From positions 1 through 64,000 of the forward strand of contig NZ_JACGCJ010000014.1 in NCBI RefSeq assembly GCF_021030645.1: a stretch of 64,000 bases of DNA, read 5' to 3'. The position numbers were made by a program, and so were the translations under genes. Source of the DNA: Agrilactobacillus fermenti (GTDB lineage: Bacteria; Bacillota; Bacilli; Lactobacillales; Lactobacillaceae). The notes beneath the pieces were generated by a model. That model was not told where the DNA came from and ran no database searches. It was given only the letters and a program-made list of their open reading frames with translations. Of this stretch, positions 53,690 through 62,699 are shown in pieces (position 1 is the stretch's first letter; every line of letters begins with the position of its first letter).

Positions 53690-53895
53690 TTTATTGTTGT
53701 ATTTATAAATAAAACACAATTTATAAATGATTCTTCATATATCTACTTCAATTAATCAAGAATAGAGATTATTAGTGTTCAATATTGACAATACTTTGGG
53801 CATGTCCGTGGGAGAAAATCAGCTAAATAAAAAAATCCCACGCGAAATCCCACACTTTTACCATTTTGTATCATCTTCTATCCATTTTCAGCCAC
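53690..53895. other. Non-coding interval with repeated ATCCCAC boxes
   Basis: No gene seen. AATCCCACGCGAAATCCCAC (53834-53853) is a direct repeat, and TATCCCAATTTTGTACCAC at 54019-54037 resembles it on the other side of the attachment core. Such boxes could be arm-type integrase sites, but this is a guess. Confidence 0.35.
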
Positions 53896-53944
53896 AAAAA
53901 AACAGCCCTATATCAAGGAAAAACGTACCTTGATACAGGACTGA
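53896..53944 (-). terminator. guaA terminator left beside the attachment site
   Basis: On the minus strand CAGTCCTGTATCAAGG and CCTTGATATAGGGCTG form a long stem followed by seven T. It would end guaA in a phage-free genome. Confidence 0.82.
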
Positions 53945-53966
53945 AATAGATAGGAATGGTTCTAGG

Positions 53967-53987
53967 CTATTCCCACTCAATTGTTGC
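53967..53987 (-). mobile_element. att: Prophage attachment site in the guaA 3' end
   Basis: The minus strand encodes A-T-I-E-W-E-stop, the conserved C terminus of GMP synthase GuaA, without the rest of the gene. The GuaA terminator follows. This is what a phage integrating into the 3' end of guaA leaves at the end away from the gene. The exact core length needs the other end. Confidence 0.82.
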
Positions 53988-54092
53988 ACATATTGATTTC
54001 ATGGTATTACAACTGACGTATCCCAATTTTGTACCACTTTTCTCTAATATTGCATAACTGTTAAATAAGTAAGTTTCACTTGTGTAAATTAT

Positions 54093-54241
54093 TATAATAA
54101 AGAAATAGAGCATTATCTAAAGAAGGTGTTAGTTGAAATACCAAAGCTAAATAATACAATACATGAAGTCGACTGATAGGCGACAGTGGACTATGCCCTC
54201 AGGCGACTACTGAGGGCTATTTTTTTGTAAAAAATAGCCCT
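54093..54241 (+). ncRNA. Candidate structured non-coding RNA with a double terminator
   Basis: A TATAAT at 54093-54098 could be a -10 (no clear -35). The stretch then has GATAGGCGAC-type repeats and ends in CCCTCA-N9-TGAGGG followed by CTATTTTTTT. The same T-run is one arm of a perfect 14-base palindrome (GAGGGCTATTTTTT / AAAAAATAGCCCTC), so transcripts from either side can end here. A 16-codon frame (MKSTDRRQWTMPSGDY) lies inside without a ribosome site. Nothing recognised. Confidence 0.35.
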
Positions 54242-54429
54242 CCTAGGCGATAGGACGGCAAGACGATAGGCAATTAACACTCAGACGACTACTCTTATAG
54301 ACTACACTAATTAGATTTAGGTTTCAATAATTACTTTCTGTAATGTCCGTAATTTTTGTAATCTACGTAATCCTTAGACCATCACTAGGATTCTGTAAAT
54401 AGAAAAACATTTAATATTTTTTCAATAAA

Positions 54430-54475
54430 AATAAGCCCCCTACCCGACTACAGGTAAGAGGCTTATTTTATAGAA
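54430..54475 (-). terminator. Terminator of the prophage lysis genes
   Basis: AAAATAAGCCCCCTACC and GGTAAGAGGCTTATTTT form a stem with an 8-base loop; the lysin stop codon lies inside the right arm. Confidence 0.8.
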
Positions 54476-55478
54476 TCACATCGCAGTTTGTAGCTGGTAC
54501 CCAGACATTGCTACCGATCTGGAACCAACTAGCGTCTTTGTTTTGCCCAATCACCAACCAACTCTCACCTTTTTTTGTGATTGCCAGTTTATCTTCATCG
54601 GGTTTGTCGAATGTATTTGTATCAACATTCATACTGATAGTCATGCCAACCCAGTTGCCCGTTTGAATACCAGTGTTTGTTTTTACAACAACATCATTTT
54701 TGGATACATAGCCGCCAATCTGCCAGTAATTACCATGTTCACTAGAAATCTGCCATGCACTACCTACCGGTAACACACGACCTGTTTTATCCCATGGGTT
54801 TGCCTCAGAATATAATGTAGCACCATCAGACTTTGTTACATAGGCAACACCTAAAATCTTGCGACTACGTGGCTGATTGAAATCATCATAATTCACTTCA
54901 TCAATACCCCTCTCTTCAATGCCAAGGCCATTAGCTAAATCGTGTGCCAATTTATCTTTAGTGACGCCCCACGCCGCGAAGTACGTGAGTGGGTCAACAT
55001 GATCACCACCATAATTGTTTGTCACCCACTGATGAGTCTTAATACCTTTTGTGCCCTGACCACCAGCATCTAAGGTCAACGGAATACCTAATTTTTGTGC
55101 CCAATAGCGGGCTAGTTCAACATAAGTGGCATAGTCCTTATTAAAGGTTTCCGGGTCATTGGTACGTGCTAACTCAATTTGGATAGGTGCGTAAGGATTC
55201 GCATTTAGCGCAGCCCAAGCAACATATCCAGGTTCACCAATTTGAAAGATTTTGCCACCACTACCGACGAAATAAGTGGCATAGGCTGCTGCACCTGTTT
55301 TTTGTCCATTCCAGTTAGATTTCATGAACTGCGCTTCATTGCGTGCAGGGTCACTAGCATTCACATCCGACTGATTGCCCGATTCATGCAAAACAATATA
55401 GTAGTTTTCTGCTGTGCGAGAATCACCCTCGTTATCACCAAGAGCAAATGTTTTATCCACGCGATCAAGAATTGACAT
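54468..55478 (-). CDS. Phage endolysin, N-acetylmuramoyl-L-alanine amidase
   Basis: 336 residues. The N-terminal Amidase_2/PGRP domain (about 20-185) has YYIVLHESGN (zinc His31), AWAALNANPYAPIQIELAR and IKTHQWVTNNYGGDHVDPL (second His and catalytic region). Two SH3-type wall-binding repeats follow (about 205-265 and 270-336). No signal peptide, so it needs the holin. GGAGGTAATACGA precedes the ATG, which overlaps the holin gene by 14 bp. Confidence 0.92.
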   Translation of the reverse strand: MSILDRVDKTFALGDNEGDSRTAENYYIVLHESGNQSDVNASDPARNEAQFMKSNWNGQKTGAAAYATYFVGSGGKIFQIGEPGYVAWAALNANPYAPIQIELARTNDPETFNKDYATYVELARYWAQKLGIPLTLDAGGQGTKGIKTHQWVTNNYGGDHVDPLTYFAAWGVTKDKLAHDLANGLGIEERGIDEVNYDDFNQPRSRKILGVAYVTKSDGATLYSEANPWDKTGRVLPVGSAWQISSEHGNYWQIGGYVSKNDVVVKTNTGIQTGNWVGMTISMNVDTNTFDKPDEDKLAITKKGESWLVIGQNKDASWFQIGSNVWVPATNCDVIL

Positions 55479-55980
55479 TCGTATTACCTCCTTTCACTGT
55501 TGCTGCAGAATCACGTTCATCTCCGTGTGGCTGGCCAATAGCGCCAGCTGGTTGGCTAAGCGGCATTGGCTGAACTCCAATTTGTTCAGTGTTGCTTGAT
55601 AACTCAACTGGTTTCGGTTCTAGCGCTTGTTTTGGCTGTGTGTCTGTTGCAAGTGAAATTGGTTCAGCTGTTTTCTTAGATTCATTGGTTTTTGAATCAG
55701 TCTTGCTTTCAATCGTTCCAAAGAAAGCTTTGAAACCATTAAAAAGACCGCTTGTCGCAAAACCAACAAGCAGTCCTAAAATTGCACCTGTAAACACTGT
55801 ATCTTTTTGCCAAACTGAAATTATAATTCCAGCAACTACACCAACCGCTGCGCTAAACCAAGGGGCCCATTTGTTATTAACAAACGTTTGTTTGAATAGT
55901 TGGGTAAACCCCCAACAAATTAGCGCTGTTACGATCAATTCAAGCGATGTTCCAATGCCAATAGATTTAATCAGATCCAA
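55465..55980 (-). CDS. Phage holin
   Basis: About 171 residues: two or three hydrophobic segments (ELIVTALICWGFTQLF; FSAAVGVVAGIIISVW; GAILGLLVGFATSGLF) and a long hydrophilic Pro/Ser/Thr tail. Position directly before the endolysin and overlap with it support a holin. A GTG at 55989 overlaps its own AGGAG; the TTG at 55980 has correct spacing (AAAAAGGAG). Confidence 0.8.
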   Translation of the reverse strand: MDLIKSIGIGTSLELIVTALICWGFTQLFKQTFVNNKWAPWFSAAVGVVAGIIISVWQKDTVFTGAILGLLVGFATSGLFNGFKAFFGTIESKTDSKTNESKKTAEPISLATDTQPKQALEPKPVELSSNTEQIGVQPMPLSQPAGAIGQPHGDERDSAATVKGGNTNVNS

Positions 55981-55985
55981 CTTTG

Positions 55986-56222
55986 TCACTCCTTTTTACA
56001 CATGTTTTTATAAAATTCCAGTTGTTCATGCAGAAATGTAATATGTTGTTCTTTTTCAAGAATTTCATGTTCTAATTCTGTTACTTTTAATTGCAGCTGG
56101 GATATTTTTTTATCTTTCTTGCTTTGTATTTTGTTTCCATAAAGTTGAAAAAAGCCGGTTATCATGGCGACGGTTCCGCCCGACCCCAATATCCCGACGA
56201 TCCAGTCTTTTGCGCTGTTCAT
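55986..56222 (-). CDS. Small phage membrane/coiled-coil protein
   Basis: 78 residues: a short hydrophobic N terminus (WIVGILGSGGTVAMITGFF) and a coiled coil (QLQLKVTELEHEILEKEQHI). GGGGAGGAATAAAG before the ATG is strong. It starts 113 bp inside the preceding gene in another frame. Its place just before the holin suggests a holin accessory or antiholin role, which is inference. Confidence 0.65.
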   Translation of the reverse strand: MNSAKDWIVGILGSGGTVAMITGFFQLYGNKIQSKKDKKISQLQLKVTELEHEILEKEQHITFLHEQLEFYKNMCKKE

Positions 56223-56631
56223 CTTTATTCCTCCCCGCTGTGCCCGTATCCATTAACGCTATGCCAAAAATTGCGAGGACGAAGAACAAAGCGTATATCC
56301 AAGTCATATTGTGAGCCCCATCTAGATCCCTGACAAAGAACACGAATAGAATTGCACCCGAAACAAAGGCATTCAACATTAGTGTTAGTAATCGCCAGAA
56401 GGCAAATCTGATAAAAACAGAACTAATCATTAGTAGCCCTACAATGATAATTAGAATACCGATGTTTTTATCATCTAACCAACCAACTAAATTCGCGTGA
56501 GTAATTCGGTTATCCAGGTAGTTTTCATGAGTCACAATATAAAAACCCAACGCAATCGAAATACCAGCTACTAGAAACCTGACCCAATCTTGGCGAATAT
56601 CAATACTTATTCTTTTAACACGCAGTGCCAT
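56110..56631 (-). CDS. Phage-encoded four-helix membrane protein
   Basis: 173 residues with four hydrophobic segments (FLVAGISIALGFYIVTH; IGILIIIVGLLMISSVFI; LMLNAFVSGAILFVFFV; YALFFVLAIFGIALMDTG) and a basic tail whose coding DNA is shared with the next gene. GTGGTGAAGCCTT precedes the ATG. Possibly a lysogenic-conversion or lysis-timing gene; no family recognised. Confidence 0.62.
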   Translation of the reverse strand: MALRVKRISIDIRQDWVRFLVAGISIALGFYIVTHENYLDNRITHANLVGWLDDKNIGILIIIVGLLMISSVFIRFAFWRLLTLMLNAFVSGAILFVFFVRDLDGAHNMTWIYALFFVLAIFGIALMDTGTAGRNKDEQRKRLDRRDIGVGRNRRHDNRLFSTLWKQNTKQER

Positions 56632-56658
56632 AAGGCTTCACCACTCTTTTTCACTTCG

Positions 56659-57645
56659 CTATGCTGAAATTTTAAACACTGACCCAGCATCGTCACAATA
56701 ATAGATATTTCCTACTTTATCCGTAGTAAAGTTAGCATGGCTTCCCCAATCTGTAATGCCAGCATTCCATTCCCACATTTTTTTAAAATCTTGATTGTAC
56801 TTTCCAATGGCTTTATCCACCCATGCAATAATGTTGTCTTCATTGTCAACCAATAGGGACATTACTATTTCGCCCTTCTTACCTACTTGTTTTAGGTGCT
56901 GTAACACTTTTCCGTCTTTGCTGTATTCTGTAACATACCCTTTGGACCAGCTGTTGGCTGTCTGTATTATTGTTCCTTTATTAGTTAAGGCCATTTGTTC
57001 AGCAAAAGTATTTGCTCCCTCAGGGGTGATTGTTCCAATCTTTTTACCATTGATAATTGAGAAAACATTTACAATACCCTTTTTCCCTTGCACTGTGATC
57101 AAGTTGTTCTTTATTTGAAAATCATAGTCAATCTCACTCACAAGAATATCCGAATGAATTCGAGATACTATATCTCCTTTGCTATTCATTTTCAAGATAG
57201 TATCTATTCCGCCGTATGGATTAGTCGTTGATATAACATAGATATATCCGTCTTCACTTCTATTGGAAGTTGAAAAAAATATTGTTCTCGTATCAATTGC
57301 AGGCATTTTTTTATGGACAATTCTATTTCCATTCGTTTTATCATAACAATCATAATACCCATAATAAGATATATATCCTAGATTGTTTTCATCTGTAGTG
57401 AAGAAGTTAGATGAAGAGCCGCTCCAGTAAAAGTCACCATCACCAGGCACATTCTTGCTCCATTTTTTTTGACCTCTTGGATCATATAAAGACAGTATTT
57501 GTTTATCATCATATATATACACATATCCGTCTTTTGAAACTGTGAAAAAATACATTCGGTTGGGGTATTTAATGTGTAATTGTGTCAACCCACCAGGAAT
57601 GGCCTTGCTGAATATTTTCTGACCACCTGCCCATAAACTGTTCAA
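56659..57645 (-). CDS. Phage tail-region beta-propeller protein
   Basis: 328 residues from a TTG start with AGGTGG upstream. It is built of repeated W/Y-x-x-D...G/I strands (YVYIYDDKQILSLYDP; IYVISTTNPYGGIDTILKMN; KGTIIQTANSWSKGYVTEY; NIYYCDDAGSVFKI), as in PQQ/YVTN-type propellers. The frame runs 57 bp further upstream, encoding SIYINNNKTKDFFTGGKKL, which resembles the G-x-K-x-V repeats at phage tail-protein N termini; GGAGGG lies 6 bases before an ATT at 57702. Probably a tail-tip/host-surface protein. Confidence 0.65.
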   Translation of the reverse strand: MNSLWAGGQKIFSKAIPGGLTQLHIKYPNRMYFFTVSKDGYVYIYDDKQILSLYDPRGQKKWSKNVPGDGDFYWSGSSSNFFTTDENNLGYISYYGYYDCYDKTNGNRIVHKKMPAIDTRTIFFSTSNRSEDGYIYVISTTNPYGGIDTILKMNSKGDIVSRIHSDILVSEIDYDFQIKNNLITVQGKKGIVNVFSIINGKKIGTITPEGANTFAEQMALTNKGTIIQTANSWSKGYVTEYSKDGKVLQHLKQVGKKGEIVMSLLVDNEDNIIAWVDKAIGKYNQDFKKMWEWNAGITDWGSHANFTTDKVGNIYYCDDAGSVFKISA

Positions 57646-57704
57646 TTTTTTGCCACCTGTAAAAAAGTCTTTTGTTTTATTGTTATTGATATAAATACTA
57701 ATTT

Positions 57705-60218
57705 TTATCCCTCCACAGTGTAGAAAGCAACGCCTGGGGTCTTTTGAGAATTGGCTTTTGCTTCAGTGTCATTAGCAGCCTTATTAAAGACATTAGAAAA
57801 CATCGTTGTTGCTTGTTGCAAGATTTGATTTAAATCATCCTTGGTCGGTGTCTTATCCCAGGCGGTCCAGGTTGTACCGTCAAAAATCCGTGTGTAAGTT
57901 TCGGCAATAGTTGTATCATAGGCTATTTGTTTAATATTCGTTCCGGCAATGTCTTTCATTGTCATCACATAGAAGTCGTGATCCGCTGGTGAGTTGGCAC
58001 CGCCTTTTGCTAATACTAATCCGGGTTCTGCAGCATTTAAATCTCCAGTAAATAGCTGTGGCAATCCAGTGAATAGCTTTGAAATATCAGGCACTTGACC
58101 AGTGTCACCCTTTGGACCAGCTATACCCGTATCGCCTTTGTCACCTTTAGGACCTTGTGGACCAGCGTCCCCTTTAGCTCCCTTCAAACTCGCAAGAAAA
58201 TCGGCCGCGGTTCCCTTGTTACCAGCATCCAACCACTCTTGATATGCAGACTTACCGCTACCACCTTGATTGGGTATCAGCTGCATAAGTTGATATTTTG
58301 TAGCTGCAGCATCATAAGCAATGTTGTGAGTATCAAGGTACTTTTTAATTTCATCACTGGTATTCGTCCAATCTGGGACACCAGTATTGACGAGATATGG
58401 TGATGGAGATGTGACACCAACTTCCACCTGATATCCTGCCAAATAGAAAACGCCCGTCGGTGATGCTGCCTCAACTCTAAAACGATACTTAGTTGTTTTG
58501 GGAGCTATCCATGAAATAAAATAGCGATTTATTCCAGGCTTAGGGGTTAACCAACTCTGTAGTCCTGTCCATTGATCTTCATAATTTCCAAACATTCCAA
58601 TCATGCCTTTAAAATTCTTATCAGTTTCGGCGTAATAACTAAGTACTATTTTATCGCCTTCATTTATTTGTAAATAAGGTGTATGTGTGCCCCAATATAA
58701 GCCATTATTTTTGAGCGACTTTTGTCCGGGTACAACTTCATGATCAGAAATTGATTGCACGTCACCATTTGGTATAAAATCACTCATCGTATCGCTATGA
58801 AGTAAGTAATTATACCAAGTCACGGTTTTATGCCGATCAGGGTACGTTCCACTTGGTGTCCATGTTTTGCTACCTGCATCAAATACATAAAGCTGATTGT
58901 CTTTAACAAGATAGGTATCGCCATCAGTTCGACCAGATGTTGGTAAATCTGCTACTGACGCGACTGCACCTTTGATGTTGATTCCAGCACCAACTTCACC
59001 ACGGTCTCCCTTATCACCTTTAGGACCTACATCGCCTTTATCACCCTTAGGGCCCTGTGCACCTGTATCGCCCTTTGGTCCTTGAAGGCCGGTGTCACCT
59101 TTTGGTCCAGTTGGGCCAGTATCTCCTTTAGATCCCTGAGGGCCAGTATCCCCTTTGTCACCTTTTTCACCCTTAATAGGACCACCATTAACAAATTTTT
59201 TGGCTAAAATATCCCAAAACCATAGATCGCCGTTGATAGTATAAGCTTCACCGTTTGTTCCAGTTTTAGGTAGGTCCTCCACTTTAGCTAATTGCCCGGT
59301 TAATTCAATACCATTCCCAGTTTCACCGGTGTCACCTTTATCTCCTTTGTCGCCCTTATCACCCTTAGGACCCTTGAAAGCAGGATTGGTAGGTGCAGCG
59401 GCTAGGAAATCTTTGGTTTCTTTGGTGATTTTATCTGCATTTGAAGCAGATGTATCAGCTTTAGTGGCTGCTGCATTGGCTTTGTCAGCATTAGTATTTG
59501 CTAAAGTGGCCGCACTATTAGCTTTATCCGTGGCCGTATTAGCATTCGTAGCGGCGGCACTAGCTTTATCAGTCGCATCTTTTGCTTGGGCCGTCTGGGT
59601 ATTCGCGTCCTGAGTTGCTTTAACAGTATCGGCCTTGATTTTTTCAAGACCATCATGTGCTTGATTTGCGCTTGTTGCTGCATCATTGGCTTTTTTTATA
59701 CCATCATCTAGTTTAGGCTTACGTTCATTCCAACCCTGGTCTATTTCATTGAACTTATCACGACTGTTCTTTAGCACATCATCACTAGCTGCATTCTGGG
59801 ACTTCATATTATCTAAAATCTTTTCAGCATCAGTGATATAGTTATCAGAAGCTTCTGGTGAACCTACTTTTCGTAAAATACTAATTTGAAAATTAGCTGT
59901 ACTCTCTTGTTCGCCAATCGTGAAGTAAGCCCGTTTAATGGCTCCGGCTGATTGATATAATTCATCTGGTAAGCGATAGTTAAAAAATCCTGATGAGCTT
60001 TTGTCAGAGAAATGGCTAGAGTCATTGTCAATGATCACTTTGCCATCTGGTTTATCTGCTTGAAAACTCAATTTAGCTGATGTTAAATCTTGAATTTTGA
60101 AGTTTTTAGATAGTTGTACCGGTAATAATTCACTTTTATCGCCCTCTCGAATTGTCAATTTTATCGGGTTAAAGGGGGCATTCTTATTAGTGTCCAAATA
60201 GATTTGATCTAATGACAT
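57705..60218 (-). CDS. Phage baseplate/fibre protein with collagen-like repeats
   Basis: 837 residues. A BppU-like N-terminal domain (about 1-125) attaches to the baseplate; an Ala-rich coiled coil spans about 160-275. Three collagen-like G-x-y tracts (GPKGDKGDKGDKGDTGETG type) lie near 283-300, 355-420 and 675-705. Between them are a repeated small module (AKVEDLPKTGTNGEAYTING and ASVADLPTSGRTDGDTYLV), a carbohydrate-binding-like beta domain and a HeH/LEM-like motif (SDEIKKYLDTHNIAYD). The C terminus (IFDGTTWTAWDK) is pyocin-knob-like. Its ATG overlaps the upstream stop (TAATG). Confidence 0.88.
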   Translation of the reverse strand: MSLDQIYLDTNKNAPFNPIKLTIREGDKSELLPVQLSKNFKIQDLTSAKLSFQADKPDGKVIIDNDSSHFSDKSSSGFFNYRLPDELYQSAGAIKRAYFTIGEQESTANFQISILRKVGSPEASDNYITDAEKILDNMKSQNAASDDVLKNSRDKFNEIDQGWNERKPKLDDGIKKANDAATSANQAHDGLEKIKADTVKATQDANTQTAQAKDATDKASAAATNANTATDKANSAATLANTNADKANAAATKADTSASNADKITKETKDFLAAAPTNPAFKGPKGDKGDKGDKGDTGETGNGIELTGQLAKVEDLPKTGTNGEAYTINGDLWFWDILAKKFVNGGPIKGEKGDKGDTGPQGSKGDTGPTGPKGDTGLQGPKGDTGAQGPKGDKGDVGPKGDKGDRGEVGAGINIKGAVASVADLPTSGRTDGDTYLVKDNQLYVFDAGSKTWTPSGTYPDRHKTVTWYNYLLHSDTMSDFIPNGDVQSISDHEVVPGQKSLKNNGLYWGTHTPYLQINEGDKIVLSYYAETDKNFKGMIGMFGNYEDQWTGLQSWLTPKPGINRYFISWIAPKTTKYRFRVEAASPTGVFYLAGYQVEVGVTSPSPYLVNTGVPDWTNTSDEIKKYLDTHNIAYDAAATKYQLMQLIPNQGGSGKSAYQEWLDAGNKGTAADFLASLKGAKGDAGPQGPKGDKGDTGIAGPKGDTGQVPDISKLFTGLPQLFTGDLNAAEPGLVLAKGGANSPADHDFYVMTMKDIAGTNIKQIAYDTTIAETYTRIFDGTTWTAWDKTPTKDDLNQILQQATTMFSNVFNKAANDTEAKANSQKTPGVAFYTVEG

Positions 60219-60430
60219 TACTTATCCCTCTCTTTTTCGACTTGTGCTTCAAACTCAGTGATTTCTTTTTGAATTTCCTCTTTATGAGCATCATAGGTTG
60301 CTTGGTCTGGTAGCCGTCTATTATAGGTGCTGGACCCATCTTCATTAACTGTGCAATATAAATTAGCTACAACAGCACCATCAATTGTGATGATACCCTC
60401 ATAATTTGTTGTCTTAATCGTTTTTAACAT
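60218..60430 (-). CDS. Small phage tail-region protein
   Basis: 70 residues (MLKTIKTTNYEGIITIDG, then YCTVNEDGSSTYNRRLPDQ and a C-terminal charged helix). GGAGGGAAGACAC precedes the ATG at 60430; longer frames are shadows of the next gene. Such short proteins lie between Tal and fibre genes in many siphoviruses. Function unknown. Confidence 0.7.
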   Translation of the reverse strand: MLKTIKTTNYEGIITIDGAVVANLYCTVNEDGSSTYNRRLPDQATYDAHKEEIQKEITEFEAQVEKERDK

Positions 60431-60599
60431 GTGTCTTCCCTCCATTTTCCAATTTCTTTTTAAGCTCTTCATTTTCTTTACGCAATCGATCATTATCGTG
60501 TTTGAACTTAGCCAACGTGATCGATTGTTGCCCAATTTGCGCACTTAGATCACCAACCGCGTAACTTACAATGTCATTCTCAATATAATTCTCGTTCAT
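60414..60599 (-). CDS. Small phage coiled-coil protein
   Basis: 61 residues with a heptad-rich C-terminal half (LAKFKHDNDRLRKENEELKK). AAGGAGCAGACAAG precedes the ATG; it follows the Tal-like gene by 12 bp and overlaps the next small gene by 17 bp. Function unknown. Confidence 0.65.
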   Translation of the reverse strand: MNENYIENDIVSYAVGDLSAQIGQQSITLAKFKHDNDRLRKENEELKKKLENGGKTHVKND

Positions 60600-60611
60600 C
60601 TTGTCTGCTCC

Positions 60612-62699
60612 TTAGGGTCTAAATTCTGTTCCGTTGATAAATAACCGATCGCAGTAAAAGCTGCCTACTACGGACGTGGTACCGTAAATATCTACGGTAT
60701 TATGGATTCGCGTCCAGCCATAAACTTCAAGCGTACCGGATGTGGAAATACCATAGTCCGCTGAAATTTGTGTGCCTTGGCCGCCGCTCCATGGTCGTAG
60801 ATCAATACGCGACTGGCCTGTTATATCGATACTATTTAATTGACCGCTGACGATTTTCCCAGCATCAAGGTTGGCAATAGCTGCGTTATTGATCGCGCCA
60901 TTTTCAATATAAGTATTGCCGTTAATATGAATATTACTACCGCCTAATTCAACTTGTGATCCATTTAAATACAAGTAAGAGTTAGAACCACTGCCCCGAA
61001 CTTCTAACTTGATACTATTGACTTTTTGAGTAATCTGGCTGGATAAGCTGTTTTCTGTATTTGAAATTTTCATATCAAATAGGTTGGAGAGCTGTGTGAA
61101 TCTACTATTAGTATTATTTTGGTTATTCGTGACCGTCGATTGTAAGCCATTAACATTTGCACGAATGTCTACGATGTTATTTTTATTGTTATTGACGGCA
61201 TAATAAAGTTGCTGAGCGTTATCGAACCCAGCAGCTTTAATCATCTTTTCAGTCTCTTCATCAGCTTTTTTCATTGCTGCTTTCAGCTCTTCATCGCGTC
61301 CTTCGGGGAACATCTCAACCCATTTGCCATCAATGAACTTATACATTGTGACTGCACCAGTACCCAAAGCACCTTTGAACCAAAGATCACCCTCAATAGC
61401 GCCAGTAGGCTCAGTATCCCCATAATAATTTTTGGAACGGCCATTTGCCGAATCTAAAGCATACTGTTGGTCATTCTTTGAATTCTCATCGAGTTTTTGA
61501 TCAGTATTTTTTTCGATTTCCTCTTTGGTATCATCTACGTAATTATTCGTTTCATCAATACGGTCATTCGTATTATCGATTTGATCTTGTGTCTCGTCCT
61601 CACGTTCGGCCTGAGACTTAACAAGATAGTCTCCGATCTCTACGGTTGTCTGTGTGTAGTCCAAAAGGTTGCGATGGATTTTGAAGACACGAGCTTTATA
61701 CACGATGCCAATATCATGACGCACAATAATTACTGAATCGCCCAAGCTTAAGTCGCCAATCCGAGTAATATCAGATACGAACTGTACAAGTGGACGTGCA
61801 TTTTCAATCAATTTATCGTAAGTAGCTCGTAATAATTCAGTTCGATCTTCGATATCATCAAATGTCCAAATAGCCGTTCTGGGCTTGCCGTCAGAGTAGC
61901 CCCATTTTGCTGTTGAATCTGGATATTCAACCCATTCTTGTCCCAGCGGTTTATCAACAGGGTCCCCATTAGCTTTTGACCACGAAACTGTATCAAAGCG
62001 AATCTTGCGACCATAGCCACCAGTTGAATTGCCGGCCTCATCAGTTTTTTCTTCACCTTTACCCATACCGACAGCCGCCGTATAGATGTTCAGTCGACTT
62101 TCTTCACGAGCAATGGATAAAGCATTGGAACCATAAACAAAACGCTTATAGGTATCCTTGCCCAATCGTTGATAGAAGTTGACCGTACGCTTAGTAATCA
62201 CGTTGTTTTGAATCGTATAGACAAAATCAGTTTCAACGCCAAACGCATTCACTAATTTTTTCAGTCCCTCAAGTCGAGAGATGTAATAAACATAAACGGT
62301 CGATTTTGGAATATCAGGTATATTGCCAAACTGCCATCTTGTTCCCTTGAATACTCGATCAGCAACGTCTTTGAACTGCCAGTCTTTCATTCGATATTCA
62401 GGCAGATAGCCATACGCATCTAAATCATCGTAGGCCTCTTCAATACCTGTGAGTGTGATCTCACTGTCACTTGCCTTAAAGCTTTGGATAGCATAGATGT
62501 GGAAATCACGACCAGTCCCAACTCGAACTGGGACACCTACATAGACCGCCCTTTGTAAATTAGCCAAGTTCTTTTTGGTCAGTGCCATCGTTAAATCTAA
62601 TTGTTTAGCAGTATTGATCTCCAATGTTTCCCAGCCTTCAATCAAGCTGGTCACAATGTCAAAAACCTGTTGTTTCTGATTCATTAGTAAAATTCTCAT
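60612..62699 (-). CDS. Phage tail protein (Tal/prophage endopeptidase tail family)
   Basis: 695 residues. The first 380 match the gp27/gp44-like tail-tip fold of the Prophage_tail family (VTSLIEGWETLEINTAKQ; YISRLEGLKKLVNAFGVET; RIGDLSLGDSVIIVRHDIG). A coiled coil follows, and the C terminus (GSNIHINGNTYIENGAINNA, DAGKIVSGQL) is like phage host-specificity proteins. No lytic domain (NlpC/P60, SLT) is visible. ATG overlaps the Dit stop (ATGA). Confidence 0.87.
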   Translation of the reverse strand: MRILLMNQKQQVFDIVTSLIEGWETLEINTAKQLDLTMALTKKNLANLQRAVYVGVPVRVGTGRDFHIYAIQSFKASDSEITLTGIEEAYDDLDAYGYLPEYRMKDWQFKDVADRVFKGTRWQFGNIPDIPKSTVYVYYISRLEGLKKLVNAFGVETDFVYTIQNNVITKRTVNFYQRLGKDTYKRFVYGSNALSIAREESRLNIYTAAVGMGKGEEKTDEAGNSTGGYGRKIRFDTVSWSKANGDPVDKPLGQEWVEYPDSTAKWGYSDGKPRTAIWTFDDIEDRTELLRATYDKLIENARPLVQFVSDITRIGDLSLGDSVIIVRHDIGIVYKARVFKIHRNLLDYTQTTVEIGDYLVKSQAEREDETQDQIDNTNDRIDETNNYVDDTKEEIEKNTDQKLDENSKNDQQYALDSANGRSKNYYGDTEPTGAIEGDLWFKGALGTGAVTMYKFIDGKWVEMFPEGRDEELKAAMKKADEETEKMIKAAGFDNAQQLYYAVNNNKNNIVDIRANVNGLQSTVTNNQNNTNSRFTQLSNLFDMKISNTENSLSSQITQKVNSIKLEVRGSGSNSYLYLNGSQVELGGSNIHINGNTYIENGAINNAAIANLDAGKIVSGQLNSIDITGQSRIDLRPWSGGQGTQISADYGISTSGTLEVYGWTRIHNTVDIYGTTSVVGSFYCDRLFINGTEFRP

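Noticed and set aside
58140..59400. Short tandem DNA repeats that could suggest a CRISPR array
   Set aside because: They encode G-x-y collagen-like triplets within one open frame; no spacers of constant length and no cas genes.
59329..59613. Plus-strand ORF opening with repeated SPLSPLSPLGP and hydrophobic Ala-rich helices
   Set aside because: It is the antisense of the collagen-like and Ala-rich coiled-coil coding repeats of the phage fibre; no ribosome site.
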